64,000 nt of DNA from Archilochus colubris. Taxonomy: Eukaryota > Chordata > Aves > Apodiformes > Trochilidae. The DNA lies in assembly GCA_023079485.1 (NCBI GenBank), contig CM041085.1, positions 32,411,121 to 32,475,120 on the forward strand. Reading direction: 5' to 3'. Every line of letters begins with the position of its first letter. Position 1 is the stretch's first letter. Below the pieces are notes generated by a model that ran no database searches, was not told the origin of the DNA, and saw nothing but the letters and a program-made list of their open reading frames with translations. This document shows positions 27,167 through 37,840 of this stretch, in pieces. The position numbers and the translations under genes were made by a program.

Positions 27167-27984
27167 AGAAAAAGAAAGAGAAGAAACCCCAGAAGTGATG
27201 AGACCCAGACTTTGCCAATAGCTATGAACCTAGAGCAATGAAGCAGAAAATGTTTCATGACAAAAGAGGAATAGGGACAGTTAAGGGATTATTGGTTACA
27301 CCATTTTCTTTAATTTACTTTCTTAAATGGTTGAATGATTTTTTTAAAAAGGGAGATAACTGGGGGAGTTCAGCCTCCCAGGGCTGCACACTAGGATTAT
27401 TGGAATAATGTTTTTTTTACATTAATTTTGGTCTTTCCTTTTCAGGAGAAAGTAGAATTTTGCTAATCTCCTTTCCTTGAAAACAAAGCACATTAGATTT
27501 ATTCTCTGTCTCTCATACAGGGCATGCTGTATCTCTCTAAAGAAACTCTACCACATCATCTGACTTGGATCGTATTCCACTTTGTAGCAACCCTTAAGAC
27601 AGAGTCAAATCACAGTGCTAAGCAATTTATGACAGGGAGTGAAAAAAAAGCAACCCACTTTGCTGTTGGTACAGTTATCCTCGAGGCTCCAAGTCAGGAG
27701 ATTAGTCTATTGGTTCCATTTTCTGTGCAGCAGTTTGGCTGTTTTTCCATTTTGATGAAACTGTATTTCTTGAAAACAAAGAGAAAAAGCCAAATAGGGT
27801 GGGGAGCTGGGGACATTTCCAAGCAGAGCTTTGAGGGATGATCTGCAAGAGACAAAAACTTCATAAATAATCATTTTAGGGGAGTTTTGCTCCAATAAAT
27901 TTTCTAAGTGGCATCAAAAGAAAAAAAAAGCTCTGGCTGCCCCGTGGTGGTTCTGCCATTGCCAGCAGCATTCCCCCTGCCCAC

Positions 27985-28020
27985 CAGAGCTCATGGTCCA
28001 GCCAGAGCTCATGGTCCAGC
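27985..28020 (+). repeat. 18-bp perfect tandem duplication
   Basis: Two adjacent copies of CAGAGCTCATGGTCCAGC (27985-28002 and 28003-28020). Confidence 0.95.
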
Positions 28021-28625
28021 TCTGACATGCAGATGCAAAACTGAGGAAAGTCCCATGTCTACTTGAATGCTTCTCAGTCCTTGGATCTAAAACTGCAAAT
28101 CATCACTGTCTTGATTTTGTGTGTTGCTGCCAGTAGTTGCTTTATATTTCTCTGAACACAAGTGTTCATGGTCCCATTGCCTCACCATGAGTCAGATCAT
28201 ACCCCCATCTCTGATACAAGCAAGTGCCCTGGGTAGCCAGCTCTGTCTTGTAGGAGCTGAAGCCTTCTATATAGTGAGTGGGAGAATAAGGCTGTGAACT
28301 ATCTTTTAAAAAAACTTTAAAATAATACTATTTAGAGAATACAGTCAAACTTACACATTATTTTCTTTGTGTTTTGTTGCTTTCTCTTTACATCAACAAA
28401 ACAGTGATATTCTGCAATATAATTCCATGGGCTGCCCTGAACTAAGGCACTTCTACCAGTCTGATTGACCAAAATGATAAACCCAACCTATTGCTGGCCC
28501 TGGTGCCCTAATGAAGTGTAGCATATAGCTTGATATAATTGTCTAAGCATGTTTTTTTGTATATATTCATGCTGGGCATCTGTAGCCTTCAATGGTGACT
28601 TACAGACAAAAGGACAGACTTTTCC

Positions 28626-28643
28626 TATGCATATATATGCATA
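28626..28643. repeat. 18-bp perfect palindrome
   Basis: TATGCATATATATGCATA equals its own reverse complement. It is AT-rich and may be coincidental. Confidence 0.85.
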
Positions 28644-28955
28644 TTCAGCCTTCCTTATCCACAAACACAGTACTTGCCTGCATGCTCTCTTCATCTAATT
28701 CTCCCAGGGTCTCCAGTGACCCTAGCCATTTTACTTTCTGCTATTATTGTTACCCCTTCCCTCAGTACTTTCCCTTTGCTATACTAATCCTATTTTAGCT
28801 TTCACTGCCTTAAAAATTATCTGCCTCTGACAACTACCCCTCTTCTTGCCCCTCTGTAGCACTGGTCCTACCAAGCAGGCTGCTCCTGCCTGTCTTGTGC
28901 CAATGGAGGGGCACATATTTGAGTGGCCCCTGTTTTGGGCAAACTTTTCTGTGTG

Positions 28956-29204
28956 TTAGGGCCAGTCTAGGAGGGCCTGGCAAACCTCATTATTTGCTCT
29001 GCACTGACAACTGTCCAGCTTAAAGCAAGTCTCAATGTGGCTGGCTGCAGCCACTGTGCCCCACTGCAGCAGATCTTCCATAACACTGCAGGACCTACCC
29101 AGGGCCTTCCCCAAAATGTCTTTCTCTTGCTGCACCAGCTGAGCCTCGGCAGCAATCTGTGAACAAGTTGTCTGGAGTGAAATACTTATGGCTGTGGTAT
29201 TCAG
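28956..29204 (-). other. Possible second, terminal coding block of the same candidate transcript
   Basis: On the minus strand a pyrimidine-rich acceptor (CCTCTTCATCTCAG) is followed by 82 open codons and a TAA. The reading frame is phase-compatible with the donor at 29529. The visible peptide includes SQIAAEAQLVQQEKDIL, LLQWGTVAAASHIETCF and CQCRANNEVCQALLDWP. It matches no family that I can name. The implied intron would be 324 bp. Confidence 0.22.
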
Positions 29205-29528
29205 CTGAGATGAAGAGGCTGGAACAAGCACCTTGGTAGGTGACAAGTTAATGGCAAGGTAAGCAAGGAGAGGTGAAGAGGATAAAAGGTGGATATTTTA
29301 TGGGACTGGCACAGGACACATACAAAGGAAGATGGGGATGACGCAGGGCTGCAGGTGGGCAGGAGGACTCAGGAGGGTTGTAATGGCTGAAGCATATTTT
29401 TCTTGAAACATAGCCAACCCTTCAATACCTTTCATCTGCCTTGTAAAGCAGATTACCTGTTGTTTTCATATTTTCTGTGTTACAGGTGTGACTCAAATCA
29501 GCCTCCACTGACACAGCCACAAACTCAC

Positions 29529-29692
29529 CCTTTCTGTCCCTGAGCATATCTGCCTCATTGGGTATCTCCTCCCAGCTTCCTCAGTAAGGTAGTCCACAGC
29601 CCTATATATTATTTTTTTCCCTTCTTTTAAATCTGGCACCTGTATAGTGTCCTGAAACAGAGTCAGGTTCTGCAGCAACTGAGAGAAGCTTC
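29529..29692 (-). other. Exon-like block of a possible unannotated minus-strand transcript
   Basis: On the minus strand this 164-bp block has a strong acceptor (CTGACCAGTTTTTCTTACAG, with a branch-point-like CTGAC) and a consensus donor (AGG|GTGAGT). One frame is open through it and encodes QNLTLFQDTIQVPDLKEG, then YRAVDYLTEEAGRRYP, ending in phase 0 at the donor. I do not recognise the protein. Splice-like motifs and 60-codon open frames do occur by chance in 37 kb of intergenic DNA, so this is only a candidate. Confidence 0.25.
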
Positions 29693-32600
29693 CTGTAAGA
29701 AAAACTGGTCAGCTCATCAGTGGCAGCTGTAGAGCACTTGGTAGGGTGAACTGAGGCTGTGTTGGCCACTTGAATTCTTCTCTTCCCTATCTTCTGAGAA
29801 CATTTGACTTCATAATCTTAAAAAGAAATAAATTGGAAGGCAGCAAGAGATTACTGTGTATTAATAGGTTTAAATGCAGAGTTTCATTGCACAGGTAAAA
29901 GGAGATGGACAGAGGGATAAAGATATAGGTGTTTTGTTTTAATATGGCTTTGGCATAAGCTCTGCTACTAGTAATTTTATCTCAGTAGTAATACTGTTGA
30001 GCTATCCAGTAGCCAGTCTTACAACAGTTAGACTACAAAAGGCACACAATATCAAAAGCTGAGAACTAAGAATGCTTTAATCCTTAACATTTTTTTGGCT
30101 GCTTATCTAGTAATTCCAGCTCTGAATGGACCACATATGCTCAATTTGAAGAAAATTTTTTAAAAAATTCTTTAAGTCACTCACTGCAAAAATAACATTG
30201 TATAGAAGCAGTGAAAGTTAGAGCAAAAAATGCAGAAGCAACGTATCTCCCTTACAATGCACTGCTTGTTGGATTTTATTTCATTACTCTCCAGTAGATG
30301 GCAATCCAGTACTTGGCCAGTAAAACATCCTGTGAAGTGGCTTCTCTGTACAAGCCCATGGGGGCTTCATTTATATTACATATTCAAAGTGCAATTTTGG
30401 ACCTCAAACATTATTTAAATGAACCATTTGACTGGTGTTTTATTATCTTGCTGGTCAGCATGAGAGAACACCAGAACAAATAAGACTTGAGAAGTGCATG
30501 TGGAGATGGCAATGCCTTTCAGCAAAGGAGAAGATTTAATGTTTTTAAAGGCTGTTTTTTGTTTCAGTGATGACAATCTCTTACAATGATGTTTTTAGAA
30601 GACTTGGAGGTAAATTTTAGTATCATCTAATCTGGAATTTTACTTGCTCTTGGAGTGATGTAAATCCATGTCTTGTGCTTAATAAAAAGTGGTATAGAAC
30701 TCTCTGGATCCTCTCCCTTCTGTTTGACATTTCTCTGTGTGTCATATGAGCACCTGTGCCTTTTCTGCTTGCTTACCTTGCTCCAGGACCATTACTGGGA
30801 TTTTTGCTGCAAGATCAAACCTACAGAATATGTCAGATTTTACATGGCCCCTGCCTCAGCTGTTGGTCTAGCTATGTGTACCCACTCCCCTGCCAAGGTC
30901 ACCAGAGCATTCAGCAGAGTTTGGGGGGGTGTTGAGAGTGGTTTTACTTCCTCTGCCTGAGCATGGACTAGGGGGGAGGTGTGGATTTAGGGGCACCAGG
31001 GTGGAGATCAGGAGTTTTGGCAGCAGCTGTGCATTTCATGACACAGGGATAGCTGAAGTGCTCCCCATCATCTCACAGCTGTGTCCTGGCTCAGGGTTGC
31101 ACAGGCAGGGAGAATCATACAGTCAGGTTACCTAAAGAAAGACAGGACATGTTCTCTTGTGAAAAAGGGCAACAAGTCAGTAAGCAACAAAGTGAAGGGA
31201 AGGCAACAGATCAATAGAGATTCAAGTGTATTTTGCCAATATTAAATAACCTTTCCCATCTCTCTGTCCCTATAGGCTTTCTTCATTGTTTCATTTATGC
31301 GTTTGTTTTGAGGCTTTGCGATTTCTCAAAGTATGGATTGATGGAGGCAAAAATGACCTTTTGTCAAATATTTGACCCTTCTGTAACTGAGATGAAAGCA
31401 GCAGCACTTGCAGAACCATTTACATTTTCAGAGCCTTGTACCAACATCAGTTACTGTGTGCATTCCACTTGGGATCAAAGAAGAGCTGGAAGCAAACTGT
31501 AGGTTTCCATGTGGTGCAGATAATGGCATCAAATGGCAGAGTTATTATGTGAGTGTGTTTTAGAGAGAGTCCCACTGGATTTTGACTAACTGGCTCATTA
31601 GCAACAAATGTGTGGTTGCTGATTTGGTGTGCTCTCATCGTTTGGATTTTGTTTGGTTTGTTTTTAAAAAGTCCTTGGGTTTTAGAGGCAATTAATGCAA
31701 TGATGATGACAAACCTTGTGGCTGCTACTTTCTTGATAAGTCAAGCCAGTGAGCAGAAACCATGTGTCTGGCAAAACTAACAATCCATTTTATGTTCCCA
31801 CTGCTATGTATGAACAAGGATGAACCAGATGCTGTTGTGATTCAGAGAGATGGAGAACAGCTCTCCATCCTGAGAGTCTGATGTCTTGCCTTGTCCAGTA
31901 GTAATTATCCTAAGCCACAAGATTCCTCTTCTGGGCCATAATAGCACATATCTCCCCCAAGTGTTTAAAAATCCAAGAGAACTTTCTTCTTTTGCTTGAA
32001 TCTTTCATCTATTTTTGGGTAGTTCTTCTTTGAAAAATGTCTTCTTAAACTAGCTTATCAAATGCATGGTACAGCCTTGTCTAACACACACCAAATATAC
32101 ACCGGAGAATGTGAGACCTCTCTGTTCCCAGAAGGCATAAATGATAGTCTTATTTTTATGACATTCATCAGCTTTCCACTAGTTTCTTCATTCATCCCTT
32201 CTTTCTTGCCCTCTTTTTTCTCCCAGTAATCCTCACTACTACCTCAGCTGTTCCATGAGCTGGTTGATCCATTTTCCTTTCTCCTGTGCCCCTAATGCAG
32301 CCAGAGTAAACACATGCCAGGAAAACTCCAGAGCCAGTTTTTTTGTCTGGGCTGCTTGGAGAAACTGCCCTACTTGGGTGGCTCAGGAACACCTTGAGAG
32401 AGCACAAAGGAGGAAGAGAGGCACAGCCTGTAAATTATTATTCCCACAGCACACAGCACTGAATAGAAGTAAAGAATGCTATTGGGGCTGATATTGGAAA
32501 GAACAGAAAACAAATAGCAGAAATCAAATGTTTCCTGCCCTGGCACTGTGCAAAGTTTCCACAAGCTTCTGGGTGCAACCTGACAGATCTTTGGTGTTTG

Positions 32601-33132
32601 AGCTAAATAGGGTTTATTGAATTAAATCAAAAAGATGGCATCTCTGGGATCTCACTGTTATCCACCATACCTTCCTGCTCTCCTGAGCCTCTCCTTGCTT
32701 GTGCCTCAGGACCTAACTCTCCTGATAAAAACAACATTACTCAGAACTGAGGAGTGCATCTGGTTTGGATGGTTCTTTCACTTACCTGACTGAAATGAAT
32801 TTCCCTTCTTCAGATAGCATCTTGACTTCACAAAGCCTCACACAAGCACTCAGCAAGGTAAGTACACCTGGAAAAAAGAGCAGATATAGCTACCAGTTTG
32901 GAGGACCTCCTGTTTGCTTTGTTTTCTCACCTGTGTTTTCCATTGGAATGTGGGATGTTTTGCAGGGTCCTGATGAAGTACTCACCCAATCAGTGTGGTG
33001 TCACCTGCATTTTCCCTGCAACACTTTGACATCTCTGGTGCTGCTTGCATGAGGGGTCACAGAGCCACTTTTGTTCTTGCACACACATACACAACCACTG
33101 AATGATGTACTGGAGACCAAAACTTGGCAAAA
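29693..33132. other. Intergenic DNA, no gene recognised
   Basis: Unique-looking DNA. Upstream exons of the 29-kb candidate transcript would have to lie here or further right, but I cannot identify any with confidence. Confidence 0.65.
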
Positions 33133-33138
33133 CCTTAG

Positions 33139-33461
33139 TGTTGCAAGATGAACCTCTCTTAGGGTATGACGCTCCAAGGTCCAACAGGTGTTCTAGCAGA
33201 GACTCACAAACAGTGCTCTAAGTCTATAGCCCTCAGGGTTGACTAGCCTAGATCAGTGCTCTTGCTCCGAGAGCAGCTGACCTCCCTGTTGGCTTGCTCA
33301 GGACTGAGCTGGGCCGGTGTCTTAGGCTTCACCTTTTATTGGCCTCCTAATCCTGCTCATGTGCATTTAGGGCCCACCTTAATCAGGTACAGGTGGGCTT
33401 AACACAAGCTCATGCCCACTACCTGGCAATTAGTGGCACCTGGATGCCTCATTTCACTACA
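33139..33461 (-). mobile_element. Solo LTR (323 bp) with 6-bp target-site duplication
   Basis: Read on the minus strand it runs from TGTAGTGAAATG to CTTGCAACA. It contains AGGTGCC, CACCTGTACCTGATTA and GGCCAATAAAAGG, in the same order as in the LTR at 17.1-17.3 kb, which shows common ancestry. A perfect 6-bp duplication CCTTAG lies at 33133-33138 and 33462-33467. The part after the AATAAA signal is about 100 bp longer than in the other copy and mostly unalignable by eye. No internal coding sequence is present. Confidence 0.87.
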
Positions 33462-33467
33462 CCTTAG

Positions 33468-36011
33468 CTTCTCACATGCCAACCTAACACAACAGTAGGA
33501 TGCAGCTTGCAAAGCTGTAAGGAGAGGCTGAATCTCTGCAGACAATCATAGACAAATGTGTTACTTTTATGTGTTCCTGGGTATGAAATATCTATGGTTG
33601 GAAGGCTTTGCCTGCAAGGTTAAATGCTGTGTGTTGCAGACACTTGTCTGCTCCAGGGGAGGCATATCTACACACTGAGAGGTACTGCATGGAAGGCTGT
33701 GCCATTGCTTTTAATGTTAGCTTGCATGAATCCTAATAGACTCGAGAAGAAGCCCTCCATTTTCCTGAAGTGAGACACAACTGATTGAATTGCAAAAATA
33801 CACATACAAATAAATACACAGATATAAAAAAAAAAAATTTTTTTTAGTATCATGGACTCATTCCAGAGGTTTTTCCTGTGAGACAAAAAAGCAAATTTTG
33901 ACTTGCACATACGTCAGAAATCAGTCTGAAACTTTCTCTTGCTTTTTCATCTGGTTGCAGAGGAAAAAACTCAGAAGGAAGCAATTGGTCCCAAGGAATG
34001 TGCTAAATCCAGCCCATGGGGGATAAAAAAGTCTCTCTCTCGAAGGGAAGAGGCTTAATGAATTGAGAGCCTCTCATGTCTCATCTCATTTCGTTAGATT
34101 ACTGCATTAAGCACGTAAGTGCTTATTTGTGTAATTGAATTCATCTAAGCCATTCTTCTGCTCTTCAGAAATGGTGCTGTTCCAAATCCAAAGCACCTCC
34201 TATGATCCTCATCTTTTGATGCTCCTAAGCAAGCACAGCCATCCCAGCAGCAGACCTGACGTGGTGAGCGGGCAGAGCAGTGCAAGGCAGGAGGGGAGCA
34301 GTCCTGCTGGTCACTGTCACCAAAGATGGGCTTTCTCACCCAGCAGCTGCTATGAATGACAGGTAATTCAGTGCTGCTAAAAGGAAACAAAAAAAAGGTC
34401 TGTAGTGTTTGCCTATGGCTTTAGTGTGCTCAGCAGGATGGTTCTTTCACATAGTTACTCTAACATGTAAAATCACTTGCAGTTTAGGCTACATGACATG
34501 GCTCACAATTCCTAAGATCTGAATAGCAGATCCAGGTTGCTAAGACCTGGAAGTTGAACTAACCTGAGCTCTGGGTACCAAGCTAGTTCCAGTGGGGACT
34601 CTGGCATAAGAACATTAGACTAAAAGATATTATTCTAACGCTGCTAGTATGGTACATAAAAGGCTCCCCATATGGCTGAGGTGGCATTGCATTTTGTTTT
34701 TAACCAACACTGACCTTGCAAGAGAGGCAATTCCATTCTTTGAGGCAGACAACTGCTCATAGGTAGTGGTGTTTTCTTTTGGCTAACTGCAAATAAGCCA
34801 CTTAGAACATTAAAAGTGAATGACAGCATTAGGTAACAGCTTACCCATGCTTAGGTAAAACATAAAAAATTGCAACTTTCATTTTTAGCACCTGATGAGT
34901 ATCATCAGTGAAGACAAAAAGCAAAAGCAATAGAAGCAGATTGATAATGTAATTCTCCGGTGTGTCCCCCTTAAGGCAGGATTTGTGGACATAAACATGG
35001 ATCTGCTTTTCATGAACTTCCACATTTGCCTATGCTTTTAGTGGCTAAAGAGAGAAATACAGCTCAGGGGACTTTCAGAATAACATTTGACAATACAATG
35101 AATGTAGAACTTTTCAGGAACACAAAGCACTCTGCCTACCTGGGATGGGATTCACTTTGGAAGAGCTGAGTCTAGAACCTCCAAGCCTATGCAGGACTCA
35201 CCTCAGAGACAGTGAAGTTAAAAAGCTGGATTCGATAAACAACAAAACTGTTTGAAGTTCAGATTTGTAATCCCAACTCACCTTTCTCTCCTTTTCAAAC
35301 CTGCCTCGTCTTGGAAGCAAGTGATCTAACCAGGCATCTTTCTGTTTGTCCTGAGGCATGTAGAGTTTTTATGAACTCCAGGCACAGCAGCCTAAGCAAC
35401 AAGATCCCCTTGAAATAAAACTTTGGGCTTTGTTCTAGTCCGACTCTATCTGGAAGCATATTATTCCATCACCAATGTCCAGAGAAGATCTGTTTGTTTG
35501 TTTTGTTTTTTGTGTAGTAGAAGTTCATTTATATATATAAAAAATTATCTTCTGCATGGGAACAGGCCCAAAGCCACTAGAGATGACAGAATCTCAGTCA
35601 CATCAGAGCTCTGGGGTCAAGCTGTGAACATCTGTAAGCACAGTCACACAAGCATAAAAGTTCAGCATAAACAGTGCCGCAGAACCCAAGGGAAAAATAA
35701 TGATGTCCATCCATGCAATAAAAGACTGCAGTACCTGGAAAAGGACAAGCCTAAGAGATAGTAAGACTTTCACTTTATATTACTTCCTGAATGTTAACTG
35801 ATTAACCTTTAGCAGCCTCACGAGGTAGCTCTGGTGGTATCTGCAACATGACACACAGAGCTTTTAAGTCTCCATAGCTTGCATGCGACCCTTCTGCTCA
35901 GGCATGAAGTTTCTTTTTGTAAGTATTTGTAGCAAGAATTTTACCTGTTTCTCCCATGTCTCTTCCCTTTTGGGTGCAAACACCCCCCTGTTTTAGACTA
36001 AGGATAGGTAT
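33468..36011. other. Intergenic DNA, no gene recognised
   Basis: AT-rich, with the A12-T8 junction and short TTTG-rich runs near 35495-35515. Nothing else is recognised. Confidence 0.7.
33826..33845. repeat. A12-T8 homopolymer junction
   Basis: Twelve A followed by eight T, a small self-complementary tract in otherwise unique DNA. Confidence 0.9.
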
Positions 36012-36515
36012 GTACGTGTCAGGGGGTGGCGGTATTTGGCTTTGGCCGTGGTGAGCACACGTTTGGATCAATCACGGCAGCCAAACGCTGAGAGCGATAG
36101 ACGGGGCTTCGTGTTTCTGCTGCTCCCAAAGCAACCCTGGACCTCAGCAGCCTTGGAAGGGAAGCAACGCTCCTTCCAGCTGCAGAAATGGCAAGCGCTC
36201 TGGCTTTTCATATTACGCAGTGTTTGTTTTGTTTTTATTTCTGTTTTGTTACTCGAGAGGCTCTTGGAAACGGGCTGTACCGGAGCCAGCTGCAGCCCCT
36301 TCGGGCCGGCTGCGGGCTCTCCTCCAACCTGGGGAGCAGGGAGTGCCCCCTGGCGCACAAGCACAGCACTGGCCCGGTCCTCAGCTGAACCGAAAGATTA
36401 TTAACAGAGGAGAAAAATTCAGAGTTCACAGCTGACACGCTTCCTCATTCCCACGAACTGTTTGCCACGTTGTACAGTTCCGATGGGAGCGCTGCCTGAG
36501 GGGAACCAAAGATTC
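36012..36515. promoter_or_regulatory. CpG-island-like patch downstream of SASH1
   Basis: I count roughly 27 CpG dinucleotides in about 500 bp, at roughly 50-55% GC. The surrounding intergenic DNA has only sporadic CpG. The core near 36240-36370 is the most GC-rich part. It lies about 1 kb past the inferred end of SASH1. It could be a promoter or enhancer of an unannotated transcript. The ORFs in it (for example minus 36364-36068) resemble nothing that I recognise. Confidence 0.5.
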
Positions 36516-37424
36516 AGCTGTCGGGATCCAACCCAAAAGATAGATATTTTTTTTTTGTTGTTTTTTTTTCTCTTTCTGTAATTTCCAGAGTTAAGCTTCT
36601 GGTTAATCACAATTAACGCACGCACAATTCACCCTTGTTACTTAGGGCTAAATCCATAAAGCATTAACTTCAAGCTACGGTGCACTGTTGCTGTGTAGAC
36701 CTGCCAGCTCTCTGCTACGGAGCTAAGCATACCCATTAATTACACAGCAAATTTAACTAGACCAACAACAGCAGCACACCAGGCAGTAAGTCACCACAGT
36801 GAGCTAGAAGAAGTGCAAAGAGTCATGTCCTCAAGCTCCCTCACCCTAAAACCCAGAGGCCGCTGGCATCTTATTACAGGCTGCAGAGATTACCTGACTG
36901 CTCAGGAGTCCCAGCTGCCCTCTGCAGAATGAGTCACCTTGCCCAAACAAGCACAGCTGCAAATGAAAACCAGGCTTGAAATCTCTTCTCTCAGGCAAGA
37001 GCTCTAACTACAGCTCCAGAGCACTGTGCTTGTATACACTTTGGCTGCTTCCACTGATTTTTAATTATTCCATTGCGAAGTAGAACAGCTCCCAAGGCAA
37101 GAACTGGGAGAGCTGTCACACGCATCTCCCTGGGTCCAGCAGCTTGACGTTCATGGGATGTAAACGATAAAGTCTGGACAGTGATGATCCACAGCCCACG
37201 GAATGACATCTTCTAGTCCTGGATAATAAGGGATTTTAATTTATTTTTTTTTAATACCTTTTTCTTCTGCTGTAGGTATGTGCTGGAAGTGCTTACAAGG
37301 TGGAGAACTACAGGTTTGGTAAGCTGGAGGGAGAGGGCCTGGGACAGAACAGAAGAAATAGCTGGACTCTATTACCAAGACCACTAAATAGAAGACCTGT
37401 TAGCTCAATTAAAAACATCCAAAA
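36516..37424. other. Spacer between the CpG-rich patch and the inferred SASH1 3' end
   Basis: Contains a T-rich run at 36547-36569 and a further minus-strand AATAAA at 37240-37245. If that hexamer is the real SASH1 polyadenylation signal, part of this stretch is 3' UTR. Confidence 0.6.
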
Positions 37425-37446
37425 AGAGAGAGAGAGACCAAGGAAA

Positions 37447-37452
37447 TTTATT
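37447..37452 (-). terminator. Candidate SASH1 polyadenylation signal (AATAAA), distal
   Basis: The minus strand reads AATAAA here. About 15-40 nt further downstream it is pyrimidine-rich (a CT run followed by TTTTT, from the plus-strand AG repeat near 37425-37437), resembling a downstream U/GU-rich element. Among the AATAAA hexamers after the stop codon, this has the most convincing downstream context by eye. Confidence 0.4.
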
Positions 37453-37834
37453 TACTTTTTATCTATGAACAGTATGACATATAATTATAGACAAGTTTTG
37501 ATACACAGGAAAACCCTTTTGTCAACCATTTTTTTTGCTAAATGAAACAGCACAGTAATCTTTACACATTCATATTTTGTTTTTTCTTTTTTTTTTTCCT
37601 TTACAATACACAGCTTTCTTGGGTTGAAGCAAACTGCAGGACATATTGAGTATTGGTATATTACAGCTACTTACATCATTTAAGAACAGCAAATGGAGAA
37701 AAATAAGTTATTTAAATATTGATTTCATATACAGAAAGTGCAACTTTGTTAGTTGTTACATAACTTGCTTGACAGTTTTTGATTCCCCAGAGGGTGTCAA
37801 TTAAAGATAAAAGTATCTTGGACCAAAAGTATTA

Positions 37835-37840
37835 TTTATT
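37835..37840 (-). terminator. Candidate SASH1 polyadenylation signal (AATAAA), proximal alternative
   Basis: Minus-strand AATAAA, followed by moderately T-rich sequence. Further AATAAA hexamers on this strand lie at 39306-39311, 39207-39212, 38859-38864 and 38647-38652. Which ones are used cannot be decided from sequence. Confidence 0.25.

Larger units (their letters stand above)
17301..28955. other. Intergenic DNA, no gene recognised
   Basis: Contains the T-rich tract, the inverted repeat at 21.15 kb, the GGAAAA repeat and the 18-bp tandem duplication. A 139-codon plus-strand ORF at 22060-22479 is compositionally unremarkable and is not supported as a gene. Slightly GC-richer DNA lies around 25.3-25.6 kb. 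Confidence 0.7.

Noticed and set aside
27021..27258. KEKEKE, RKRKRK and FSFSFS open frames
   Set aside because: All arise from the GGAAAA repeat; any frame through a hexamer repeat lacking a stop is open.
30787..30960. Acceptor-like site (CTTACCTTGCTCCAG) followed by an open plus-strand frame
   Set aside because: No matching donor in frame and no recognisable peptide; single splice-like motifs are common by chance.
1..37000. Start of UST, the gene next to SASH1 in mammals
   Set aside because: I looked for its first exon and its sulfotransferase motifs on the minus strand and saw none; if synteny holds, it lies left of the window.
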